A stretch of 37,706 nucleotides of DNA from Planctomycetaceae bacterium (GTDB taxonomy: Bacteria; Planctomycetota; Planctomycetia; Pirellulales; UBA1268): assembly GCA_027486095.1 (NCBI GenBank), contig JAIXPT010000321.1, forward strand, positions 1 through 37,706, read 5' to 3'. This document shows positions 8,801 through 15,965 of the stretch, piece after piece (within the stretch, counting starts at the first letter, position 1; the number at the start of each line of letters is the position of its first letter). Under the pieces are notes generated by a model. It was not told where the DNA came from and ran no database searches. It was given only the letters and a program-made list of their open reading frames with translations. A program made the position numbers and the translations under genes.

Positions 8801-10600
8801 CGAACTGGTCACGCCCGTGAGCGAAAGGGTGCCGGAACCGAGCTTCACGACGCCGATCGCGCCGCCGCCGGAGCCGGTCGAGTCGGTGATCGTGTCTGTG
8901 ACAGAGAACGTGCTGCCCGTGTTCGTGGTGTCGAAGCCGATCGCGGACCCGGCTAACAGGCCGCCCGTCGTCACGGAGCCACCGAGGCCGCCAAGATTCG
9001 TGAGCAGCGTCGTGACATTGGCCACTGAGAACCCGCTGGCCCCGCCCACCCGGACGGCGAACGTCGCCCCGGAGGCTGCGGAGATGTTGGCGGCAGTCCA
9101 GTTGGCGGAGGTGCCGTCGTAGAGCGAGCTCGGCGCGGCGAATGTCAGGACGCCGTTGTTGATCGCGGTCGGGCCGGTGTAGAGGCCACGGCCTGAGAGC
9201 ACGAGCCCTCCAAAGCCCGATTTCGTCAGGCCCGTCGCGGAGGTGTTGTCGGCGATTGCCGATGCAATCTCGAAGCTTCTCTTCCAATTGGCTTGGGTGA
9301 CGACGAGGTCACCGCCGCTCGAACCGGCGATGGTGCCGCCGGTGATCAGGTTCGTCGAGCCTGACACGTTGTTCGTCACAAGGATTCCACCCGAGGCGAT
9401 CGTGTTGGAATTCACTAGCGTGAGCGTGATGGGGTTCGCGGTGTTAAACCGCAGGCTGTTGGGCGCGATCGCTGCCGACGGCGTGGCCGAGGCGTTCACG
9501 TCTACGTTGGCAGATGCATACCGCGACGCAACCGTGGAGGCGGTGCTGGAGAGCACAAACGTGGCCAGGCCGGTGATGGGGCTTGCCCCGTTCGCAACGG
9601 CCCAGGTGGTGGGTGCGAAGCCAGGGATTCGGGTTTGCCAGCCAAGGCTTGTATCACCGCCGAACGTGATGCCGCCGCTGAGAATGCCGTTGGTGTTGGC
9701 GGAGGAGGTGATGAACGTGCCAGAGGACTGGATCGTGAGCGTGGCGCCGCGGCTGCGCGTGATCGCGCCGAAGTTCATCGTTGTACGTGTGCCAGCGTTC
9801 ACCCCTTCCGATGCTGGGTTGCCCAGGGCGGCCACATAGGCCGCCCCGCCGGTAAGCGTGGTGCTGGCAAACGCCTGCGACACCGCGTCGGTTCGCTGAA
9901 TGAACAGGCTGCCGTTGCCGATCGACAGGGCGCTGGCCGGATTGATGGCTCCGGCAGTGGCATTGTCGCCGATCACCAGCGTGCCGCCCGTGATCGTCGT
10001 CGCGCCGGTGTAGGAACTCGAGCCGGTGAGAGCGACCAGGCCAAGGCCGGCCTTTGTGAGCCCCCTCGCCCCGCCCGTCTCGCTGATCACGCCAGAGATC
10101 GTCAGTGAGTTTGGAGAGCGGTTGGTGATCGTCAGATTATCAGCGAGCGTGAACGGGGCGGAGATCGTGTTTGCGGCGCTCGTCGCGACCTGCGAGATGC
10201 TCGCACCGCTACCACTGTTGTTGAACGTGAGCGTGCCGCCGGTGGTCGTGGCGAGCGTGAACGAGTGCGAGGCGTTCGTGTCGCCGATGGTCAGCGTGCC
10301 GAGCGTGACGTTTGTGTTGATCGTCACCGTGGCGCTGGTCGTGATGTTGTTGACGAGGCCGACCACGTCGCCGGCGGCGGTGCCGGGAACGGCGGCCGGC
10401 GTCCAATTGCTAGCCGTATTCCAACTGCCATTGCCGTTGGCGATCCACGAGCCATTCGCTGCGAGTGCTCGCTCTGATCCGCAAAGAATCGCGAGCGCTA
10501 ACGCGAGTGACGCAGTCAGCGAAGCGGCGACCGAATGCCCCCGAAGCCGTCGGGTGTCATGACAGTGTGCGGGATCGAGATGGCGGTTTGCAGCGGTCAT
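5858..10600 (-). CDS. giant PEP-CTERM protein with autotransporter-type beta-strand repeats
   Basis: This 1580-residue surface or secreted protein has an N-terminal signal (ASLTASLALALAILCGSERALA). It is followed by many Gly/Thr/Ser/Asn-rich repeats of the autotransporter-associated beta-strand type, such as SSYTGATTITGGTLVIGD and NTFTGATTITAGVLSFGG, which predict a long beta-helix. The C-terminal domain contains NFGSIDESSGTQNFTYSLLNL, and the protein ends with VPEPG near residue 1556, a hydrophobic helix and RRRR. That is a PEP-CTERM sorting signal, recognised by an exosortase not encoded here. There is no outer-membrane barrel, so this is not a classical autotransporter. The ATG at 10600 is supported by GAGGAG seven bases upstream; in-frame codons up to 10792 lack a signal peptide. 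It is divergent from the ECF sigma gene. Confidence 0.9.
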   Translation of the reverse strand: MTAANRHLDPAHCHDTRRLRGHSVAASLTASLALALAILCGSERALAANGSWIANGNGSWNTASNWTPAAVPGTAAGDVVGLVNNITTSATVTINTNVTLGTLTIGDTNASHSFTLATTTGGTLTFNNSGSGASISQVATSAANTISAPFTLADNLTITNRSPNSLTISGVISETGGARGLTKAGLGLVALTGSSSYTGATTITGGTLVIGDNATAGAINPASALSIGNGSLFIQRTDAVSQAFASTTLTGGAAYVAALGNPASEGVNAGTRTTMNFGAITRSRGATLTIQSSGTFITSSANTNGILSGGITFGGDTSLGWQTRIPGFAPTTWAVANGASPITGLATFVLSSTASTVASRYASANVDVNASATPSAAIAPNSLRFNTANPITLTLVNSNTIASGGILVTNNVSGSTNLITGGTIAGSSGGDLVVTQANWKRSFEIASAIADNTSATGLTKSGFGGLVLSGRGLYTGPTAINNGVLTFAAPSSLYDGTSANWTAANISAASGATFAVRVGGASGFSVANVTTLLTNLGGLGGSVTTGGLLAGSAIGFDTTNTGSTFSVTDTITDSTGSGGGAIGVVKLGSGTLSLTGVTSSTANNYTGRTVIDQGTLVLPDGASLAGAVGFGANAGGTLRTLDLTNSSVTFGGLTAQNGLSTANSITIGNGRTLTTNGDVVIGPQLVFENVGLTVSGTGGAWNVSRSGGTFQVGWQGSTYTNSQDPGQSTLDTSGLGTFSVNVGTTGVIRVGSTEGFGFNGSGRANTFFLAPTSTMTAGMLAIGDSSGVSGTSSLILGNGVQTINTNVIQIGSSQRSSGVLQFNANTPNGTVRIRGADGASAVGLSMMNGPATGAVTSPNVFDVTGHSADLLFSTIDMINVSGPGSNYSAAFNFDTGTLQSGTFRIGTRTGGANAAVPTATVTIGSGTGNFANTASLGVVQMAQMAGTGGGITGSLTIAGNATTVNIASLVLAGASAAGGTSTGSLTINGGTVTLAGDITISSTVGTVNSTLTLNGGTLDMGGKNIGGSNRIAAVNFQSGGLRNVNQINGGADLVKTTSGTLALSGTNTFTGATTITAGVLSFGGASALQGTSGVTIAGGAGLTYTGGAATFGKNITVTAGSGTGTIRNPGGGLLTLSGNLSKDNSVLRLTGGSFNVTGTISGATVGASDLLVDGTSSVTLSAANTYNGPTFVIESSTLAYGITNAIPSNSVVNLGNATSQGTLAMSGYTGAIGGLAFGSAGGTLRLAATSTSAPVLTAATGTMTLTNGTLDLAGSGSTAGLYRVLSAQSISGSFASITGTSAAYQVISSATSIDYQQRAVLGAVTVTNPAVSIITGGSAAFTYTVANSALSGGANLGFSSGSLSASLAGTSSGTAAAGGPSGAISGLVFTGTSVGATQQGTFTVNAPTAFGVTSATGTVSVNVLDHALPGFLASGITDAYAQDALTINFGSIDESSGTQNFTYSLLNLASQTYGAGQTAGLDFTGVTLDGGGFASGLSTFNNLAAGGTSSLFTFSFTPSGQGAFSKQFTLSFFDNQNLSGASARRNLTINANVVVVPEPGALALAAVGISLVGWLARRRR

Positions 10601-10790
10601 GATTCGCTCCTCAATAGTCATCAGCCCGGCGGGGACGTACGGAATGTGTTCCCGACCCACTAGCGAGAAGGGTAGCTGCGGATACGGTTTCCTGGAATCG
10701 TCGGTCTGCCGACTCATCAAAATTACGATGCCGCGCCTGGGAGGTCCGGTCGTGTGGTATTGATGGAAGCGACTTCCGGGGCTGGTGCAC

Positions 10791-11315
10791 ATGGCGAAGG
10801 CCGACCGCGATCATCACGACGAATTCCTCCGGCTCTTCATGGCCCATGAGGCCGGACTGCGCGGTTTTCTCCGCAGCCTTCTCTTCTCCCACGAGGAGGT
10901 GCGCGAGGTGCTCCAGGACACGGCCGTGGTGCTGTGGCGAAAATACGAGCCGGGGATGACGCACGACGCCTTCGGCCGCTGGGCTTTCGGCGTAGCGCGG
11001 ATGGAGACGCTCGCCTTCAGGCGGGATCGGGCCCGCGACCGCCATGTGTTCGGCGACGACATTCACGAGCTGCTGGAGCAGGCTGCCGTGGCCCGGGCGC
11101 CGGCAGACGACGACCGGCGGACCGCCCTCGAGGCCTGCCTCCAGAAACTTCCGCCCGACAAGCTCCAGCTCGTGATGGCGGCTTACGCGCCCGACGCCCG
11201 CATCGACGAAGTGGCCAAGAGCCTCGGCCGCACGGCCATGGCCGTCTACAAATCGCTGCACCGCATTCGCATGGGGCTCGCCGAGTGCATCGAGAAGACG
11301 ATGGCCGCGTCCTGA
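10791..11315 (+). CDS. ECF-type RNA polymerase sigma factor
   Basis: This 174-residue protein matches small extracytoplasmic-function sigma factors. Sigma region 2 covers roughly residues 8-78, with the motif EEVREVLQDTAVVLWRKY and then WAFGVARMETLAFRRD. Sigma region 4 covers roughly residues 105-165, with LPPDKLQLVMAAYAPDARIDEVAKSLGRTAMAVYKSLHRIR. This resembles the planctomycete/verrucomicrobial ECF group usually encoded before a FecR-like anti-sigma gene. Such a gene lies downstream here, but a toxin-antitoxin pair separates them. The ATG at 10791 is preferred; a GTG at 10785 in the same frame adds two residues. No clear Shine-Dalgarno site precedes it. The gene is divergent from the PEP-CTERM gene with 190 bases between them, so it may regulate that gene, which is inference. 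Confidence 0.88.
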   Translation: MAKADRDHHDEFLRLFMAHEAGLRGFLRSLLFSHEEVREVLQDTAVVLWRKYEPGMTHDAFGRWAFGVARMETLAFRRDRARDRHVFGDDIHELLEQAAVARAPADDDRRTALEACLQKLPPDKLQLVMAAYAPDARIDEVAKSLGRTAMAVYKSLHRIRMGLAECIEKTMAAS

Positions 11316-11331
11316 CGCTGCGAGGGGCGGT

Positions 11332-11631
11332 TCACCTACGCCGGCGCCAGTAGCCCGGCCGGCGACGGGCGTGGGCCAAGGCCACCACGACGATCCGCTC
11401 GGGAGATTGCTCGCGGAACACGAGAATGTAGGGGAATCCCCTCACGCGGGCCCACCGATAGGGGCCGATGAGCAGCGCGAGGGATTCAGGTGACTGCTCG
11501 ATCCGGCCAACGGCATCACCAACCGCCGCGGAAAAGCGTTGACCCACGCTCGTAGATCTCGACGTGTACCACTCTTTCGCGAGGCGGTATTCCCGGGCCG
11601 CGAGCCTGTGAAAGATGGCCGATCCTGCCAT
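11332..11631 (-). CDS. ParE/RelE-family toxin of a type II toxin-antitoxin pair
   Basis: This 99-residue basic protein fits the RelE/ParE fold. It has an N-terminal helix with AAREYRLAKEWYTSRS, then RFSAAVGDAVGRIEQSPESLALL, and the C-terminal strands VRGFPYILVFREQ and IVVVALAHARRRPGYW. The pattern of FPY followed by an ILVFRE strand and a late AHARRRPGYW is typical of ParE-like toxins found in planctomycetes and cyanobacteria. Such toxins act on gyrase (ParE) or on translating ribosomes (RelE), and the sequence does not decide which. Its ATG overlaps the antitoxin stop as TGATG, so translation is coupled. It reads against the flanking sigma and anti-sigma genes. Confidence 0.87.
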   Translation of the reverse strand: MAGSAIFHRLAAREYRLAKEWYTSRSTSVGQRFSAAVGDAVGRIEQSPESLALLIGPYRWARVRGFPYILVFREQSPERIVVVALAHARRRPGYWRRRR

Positions 11632-11843
11632 CAGCCTTCAGACTCGAGCTCTGCCCACGTGACTTCCCCTTCGCGGTCGGCGTACCGCCGCTCAAGTTCC
11701 TGGAGGAGGTTCGCGTCATCATCGACCGTCAGGCCGATGGCCTGATCCGGTGTGGTATCCAGGAGGCGACCGACGAGGGCCATCCGCTCGTCGAACGGGA
11801 GTTGCATCGCGGCGTCGAACAGTCGTTCAGCACCAGGGCTCAT
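11631..11843 (-). CDS. antitoxin, addiction-module helix protein
   Basis: This 70-residue acidic protein, MSPGAERLFDAAMQLPFDERMALVGRLLDT onward in sense, resembles the short addiction-module antitoxins (DUF2281/ParD-like type) with a helical N-terminus and a C-terminal tail that wraps the toxin (WAELESEG end). I chose the ATG at 11843 because AAAGGAG lies eight bases upstream and the family starts with a helix near this position; an in-frame ATG at 11897 would begin inside the promoter. The stop overlaps the toxin start by one base. The pair probably autoregulates from the promoter just upstream, as is usual for type II modules. Confidence 0.84.
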   Translation of the reverse strand: MSPGAERLFDAAMQLPFDERMALVGRLLDTTPDQAIGLTVDDDANLLQELERRYADREGEVTWAELESEG

Positions 11844-11880
11844 GACGTGGCTCCTTTGTAATTCCTGCCGTCTTTCAGAA

Positions 11881-11908
11881 AGTATACGGACGTACATTCG
11901 CTCGTCAA
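11881..11908 (-). promoter_or_regulatory. sigma70-like promoter of the toxin-antitoxin pair
   Basis: Read on the minus strand there is a -35 hexamer TTGACG (11903-11908), a 16-base spacer and a -10 hexamer TATACT (11881-11886), each one base from the vegetative consensus. The -10 lies 37 bases before the antitoxin ATG, with AAAGGAG in between. It is the best promoter match I found in the window. It shows that the module has its own transcription start independent of the sigma/anti-sigma genes. Confidence 0.6.
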
Positions 11909-12084
11909 GGCCTGTTCTTCGGAGCCGATCGTGACCAGGGGCATGGCGTCACCTCGATCGATGTCATGAGCGCATGACGAAACAGCAATCGATCCCTTGT
12001 GGGGCGGAAGGCGGGAAAAATCGTGAGAAAGCCGCAGTATCGCTGCTTTTGGCAAATCGAACGCGGACGCGGAGCAGTTCTTCC

Positions 12085-13059
12085 ATGGGGTTCACCGATA
12101 GCGCCGACGCAGACGATCTCCTTGCCCGCTGCCTTGACGGGCGGGCCACCGATGCGGATCGTGCTGCGCTCGCCGATCGGCTGCGGAGCGACGCCGGGTT
12201 TCGGGACCGGTGGCTGGAACTGGCGACGATCGACGCCCGACTGGCCCAGCTTGGCGAATCCGCATCGGCCACCCTGGAAACGTGGCTGCCGCCGAAGCCC
12301 GCCAGGGAGCCGCGGAGATCCTGGCTTCCCTTCGGAGTCCGTACCGCTGCGGCCAGCGTGGCAAGTTTGCTGATCGGCGGCGTGTGCGCGTCGGCCGTGT
12401 GGGCGATGGTGGGGGTGCTGCCGGCGCACGTCACGCGACTGTTCTCCGAGAGTTTCGAGCGTGGCGACCCGCCGTGTGTCACCGGTGCGCCGTCGAGCCC
12501 GGGCGTGTGGTGCGGGGATTACTCGGAGGTCGTCGGCCGCAAGGATAGCATCGCCCCGTTTGAGGGAACGCGGATGCTGCGGTTTCTCCGCGGCGACTTC
12601 GCAGGCAAGCCGGTGGACGAGGGGGATCACTGCAACGTGCAGCGGCTCATCGACCTGCGGCCGTTTCGGCAGCAGATTGCCAAAGGTAATGCTGTCGTGC
12701 GGATGTCGGCCCGGTTCAATGGCCAGCCCTCCGCCGTCGATCCGGCAGAGCGATGCATCGTAGCCGTACATGCACTCGGCGCTGATGCCGCCGGCGAGCG
12801 CACGCTGCGAGCAAACAATCAACTGCTGAAACGCGCGTTGGCGTACAGTTTTTCACGCAACGTGGGCCTGGACGGCGATGCAGCCACGTGGCAACTCGCG
12901 GTGTGCGAACTGCGGATTCCTCCCAACGCTGATTTTCTGCTGGTGAGCTTGGCGATGGCGGCCGGGCCGGATTGGACTCCCGGCCGGCTCTCTGTGTTCC
13001 GCGGGCACTATTGCGACGGCGTGCGGGTGTCGCTTCTGGAAATCCCAGTCGCGCCCTGA
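12085..13059 (+). CDS. membrane-anchored anti-sigma-like (FecR-type) protein
   Basis: This 324-residue protein has an acidic helical N-terminus (DADDLLARCLDGRATDADRAALADRL and FRDRWLELATIDARL) of the kind seen in planctomycete FecR-like anti-sigma partners. One transmembrane segment lies at about residues 86-112 (AAASVASLLIGGVCASAVWAMVG). A periplasmic domain of about 210 residues begins SFERGDPPCVTGAPSSPGVWCGD and looks like a beta-sandwich, possibly concanavalin-like. A full FecR motif is not evident. The topology suggests it holds the ECF sigma factor at the membrane. I chose the ATG at 12085, preceded by GGAG ten bases upstream; the frame stays open back to 11974 but that extension looks non-coding. 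It leads a likely operon with the LuxR-type gene 19 bases downstream. Confidence 0.75.
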   Translation: MGFTDSADADDLLARCLDGRATDADRAALADRLRSDAGFRDRWLELATIDARLAQLGESASATLETWLPPKPAREPRRSWLPFGVRTAAASVASLLIGGVCASAVWAMVGVLPAHVTRLFSESFERGDPPCVTGAPSSPGVWCGDYSEVVGRKDSIAPFEGTRMLRFLRGDFAGKPVDEGDHCNVQRLIDLRPFRQQIAKGNAVVRMSARFNGQPSAVDPAERCIVAVHALGADAAGERTLRANNQLLKRALAYSFSRNVGLDGDAATWQLAVCELRIPPNADFLLVSLAMAAGPDWTPGRLSVFRGHYCDGVRVSLLEIPVAP

Positions 13060-13078
13060 AGGATCGAGGCAGGTTCAC

Positions 13079-13714
13079 ATGGCCACTGTCGAGCAGGACT
13101 CTTCGATCCGCGTGGCCGTGATTGCCGCCGACCCGGTCCTGCGCCGCTCCTGCATTGACCTTTTCGACACCACACCCGATTGCCGGCTCGTCGTGCTCGT
13201 CCACTCAGTGGATGACGCGGTGCTGGGGCTGCCGCCCTTGGAGCCAGACGTCGTGGTGATGCATGTTGGCGGCCGCGGCGGGGCCGATGGCGGTCGCGCT
13301 CACGAGCCGGCGCTCGACTGCATCGCCGCACCGGTCGTGATCTTCACGACCGACGGCTTGGTGCGGCAGCCTGCGAGCCGGGTTTCCCGTACGCCTGACG
13401 AACTGCTCCACGCCGTGCGGTCGTGCGGGCAGCGGAGCTTTTCAGCCCGGGGTGCCGCGACTGCCGACGGCCATCTGGCCGGCGCAGCAAAACTGACCGT
13501 GCGAGAGCGGGAAGTCGTGGAGATGATCGCGCAGGCGTATTCCTACAAGGACATTGCCAAACAGCTCGGCGTGGGCGTCTCGACGATCGGCACGCACATG
13601 CATCACATCTATGAGAAGCTGGGCGTCAACAGCCGCAGGGAGGTCGTCGAGGCGTTCCGGCGCCCCGCCGGTGCGATCGCGGCTTTTGATCGCGTCTCGA
13701 ACCGGCTGCGGTGA
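13079..13714 (+). CDS. LuxR/NarL-type regulator with degenerate receiver domain
   Basis: This 211-residue protein has a response-regulator layout. A receiver-like domain covers about residues 9-115, and a LuxR-type helix-turn-helix covers about 138-195 (LTVREREVVEMIAQAYSYKDIAKQLGVGVSTIGTHMHHIYEKL in pieces), which is well conserved and should bind DNA. In the receiver the segment EPDVVVMHV aligns with the usual EPDxxLxD, so the phospho-acceptor Asp is His62, and the conserved Lys near residue 104 is also missing. Phosphorylation control is therefore unlikely. The start at 13079 has GAGGC/CAGG upstream. It lies between the anti-sigma-like gene and a broken esterase gene whose ATG begins two bases after its stop, so the three are probably one transcript. 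Confidence 0.85.
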   Translation: MATVEQDSSIRVAVIAADPVLRRSCIDLFDTTPDCRLVVLVHSVDDAVLGLPPLEPDVVVMHVGGRGGADGGRAHEPALDCIAAPVVIFTTDGLVRQPASRVSRTPDELLHAVRSCGQRSFSARGAATADGHLAGAAKLTVREREVVEMIAQAYSYKDIAKQLGVGVSTIGTHMHHIYEKLGVNSRREVVEAFRRPAGAIAAFDRVSNRLR

Positions 13715-13715
13715 C

Positions 13716-15937
13716 ATGAGAAACCGGGTGCCGCTCTTTGCGCTGCTCCTCGTCGCAGCGACACCGGCCCTGGCTGTCGAACTCCGCCTGACGGCTCCCG
13801 CCGATTATCAAGTTGTCCAACGCATTACCCCGGGCACAGGGGTCGTGCGGATTGCCGGCGAATTGTCGGAGCCGGCGCCGGCAGAGGCCACGGTCGAGGC
13901 ACGCGTGCTCGATGGTCGATCGGAGCCGGTGTGGCGGGCGATCGGTGTCGTGGCCGATCGGAAGGTTTCCGGGGCGATCACAGTGCCTGCCGGAGGATGG
14001 TGGACGCTCGACGTGCGCGTGGTGCACGACCGCGTGGAGCTTGCCCGCAGCACGGTCGCACACATCGGCGTGGGCGAGGTGTTTGTCGTCGCGGGGCAGT
14101 CGAACTCAGCGAATCATGGCGCGGATCGGCAGTCGACCCGCACGCGGCGGGTGGCGGCATTCGACGGAACGGCCTGGCGGCTGGCCGATGATCCGCAGCC
14201 GGGCGCGAGCGGAAGCGGAGGTAGCTTCATGCCGCCGCTCGGCGACGCGCTCGTGGAGCAACTCGGCGTTCCCGTGGGGTTCATCCCGTGTGGCATCGGG
14301 GCCACGAGCGCGCGGGAGTGGCTGCCCAAGGGCACGGCGTTTCCCGCCCCGCCCACAATCGAGAGCCGCGTGACGCGCACGGCAGCGGGTGGCTGAGCGA
14401 GCAACGGCGATGCATACGGCCAGTTCGTAGCCCGCATGAAAGCGGTCGGGCCGCGAGGGTTTCGCGCCGTGCTCTGGCACCAAGGGGAAAGCGATGCGAA
14501 TCAGCAGGATGCGTCGCGCACGCTGCCGGGCGAGCTCTACAGCCGCTACCTCACCCAAGTGATTCATGACTCTCGGCGCGACATTGGCTGGGGCGTTCCC
14601 TGGTTTGTCGCGCAGGCGAGCTACCACGGGCCGGACGACCGCGGCAGCGACGACATCCGGGCGGCCCAGGCCTCGCTCTGGAAAAATGGCATCGCCCTCG
14701 AAGGGCCCGACACCGACGCCCTCGGCCCGGAGTTTCGTGAGCAGGACGGGCGGGGAGTGCACTTCAGCGGCGCGGGCTTGCGGGCCCACGCCGTGGCCTG
14801 GGCGAAGAAGATCGCCCCGTGGATTGCGGCCCAGTTCACCGCTCCGCGGAAGCGCGACGGCGGCACGGAGTGGTCGCGGTTCGAGCAGTTGCCCGAATGC
14901 CATGCCATTGGATGGGTGCGCAGGAACGTGGCGTCGAGTGGGACCGGCCGCTGGGACGGCGTGCTCGACGAGGCGAAGCGGGGCACGCCGTCGCCGCAGC
15001 AGGCCGTGGAGCGAAACTGGGCGTTGGATATTTCTGATGATATGTGGCGGGCCACCGTCGAGAAGCAGGGCGAGGGGCTGCGCGAGGAAGTGGCGTTTGA
15101 ACTGTGGGTGCCCGACGGGGCCGATGTGCTGCGAGGGATCGTGGTGATGTCGGGCCACGGCAGCGGCGGCGGGCTATTCAAGCGGCAGGATCTGCGGGCG
15201 CTCGCCCGCGAGCTTCGGCTCGCGCTCTTCGTGTTCAATGGCAACCCGATGCAGCGTGGGTTTTGGCCGCGGAGCCTGCTCTTCGAGCAGCTGAAGGCGT
15301 TTGGCGCCATTTCCGGCCACCCCGAGCTTGCGCACGCGCTGCTCTTTCTCTACGGCCACTCCAACGGCACCGGGTTTTCGGCGGTGTTTGCGGCGGGCGC
15401 CCCGGAGCGGGTGTGGGGATGGTTGTCGATGCGGCCGGGGATCACGTTTCAGGTGTATCAGCCCGGGGCCGCCCGCGTGCCGGGGCTCGTGATCTTCGGT
15501 GTGAACGACGTTTTTTTGCCCGGCCGTCGCGAGAGGAAAACCTCGCCGTCGTGCCGGCGATGCGGAAGCAACACGAGGCCGTCTGGAACATGGCCGTCGA
15601 GGCCGACACGGGGCACGGCCCGGGAGAGAAAACCTGGCCGCTCGTCTTTTCGTTTTTGCGACACACGTTCGCCGCGCGGGTGCCCGCCGATGCCGATCCG
15701 CGGCAGGAGCCGGTGACGCTCACCACGCTCGCGGCCGATCGCGGCTTCCTCGGCCAGAACTGGGACGTGGCGAAGGGTGGCCATCAAACGCTCATGGTAT
15801 CGCCGTTCGCCGAGTTCACCGGCGACAAGTCGGCCGCCTCGTGGCTCGTGAATGCCGCCTACGCCGCCGACTGGCAGGCCTTTCAGCGCAACGGCGAGAT
15901 CGCTTCTCCAGCGAGGGCTGCATCTGCGGCCCGCTGA
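13716..15937 (+). pseudogene. two-domain exported esterase, disrupted by in-frame TGA and -1 frameshift
   Basis: The reconstructed product is about 740 residues. After a signal peptide (FALLLVAATPALA) comes a sialate O-acetylesterase-like SGNH domain with block-I motif VVAGQSNSANHG (Ser129) and, after the break, AVLWHQGESDA. The C-terminal half is an alpha/beta-hydrolase-like domain with nucleophile elbow GHSNGTG (Ser549). Two lesions are visible. TGA at 14394-14396 (codon 227) interrupts the frame, and the same frame resumes with family-like sequence (ASNGDAYGQFVARMKAVG); relatives often have Trp near here. At the run of seven T at 15511-15517 the homologous sequence moves to the -1 frame (FFARPSREENLAVVP onward) and continues to a TGA at 15935. 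Pseudogene is the simplest reading; assembly error or recoding are alternatives. Confidence 0.8.
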
Positions 15938-15965
15938 CACCGTTCCGTAATGCTTGGTACGCTCG

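Noticed and set aside
10765-10777. GGAAG-CGA-CTTCC inverted repeat before the sigma gene
   Set aside because: Arms of five bases are expected by chance at this density, and I found no second copy.
11840-12055. Short minus-strand open frame upstream of the antitoxin
   Set aside because: It overlaps the promoter and leader of the antitoxin and ends just inside its start; nothing in it looks like a domain.
11905-12822. A 305-codon minus-strand open frame antisense to the anti-sigma-like gene
   Set aside because: It is a GC-rich shadow of a gene with a clear transmembrane segment and has no recognisable features.
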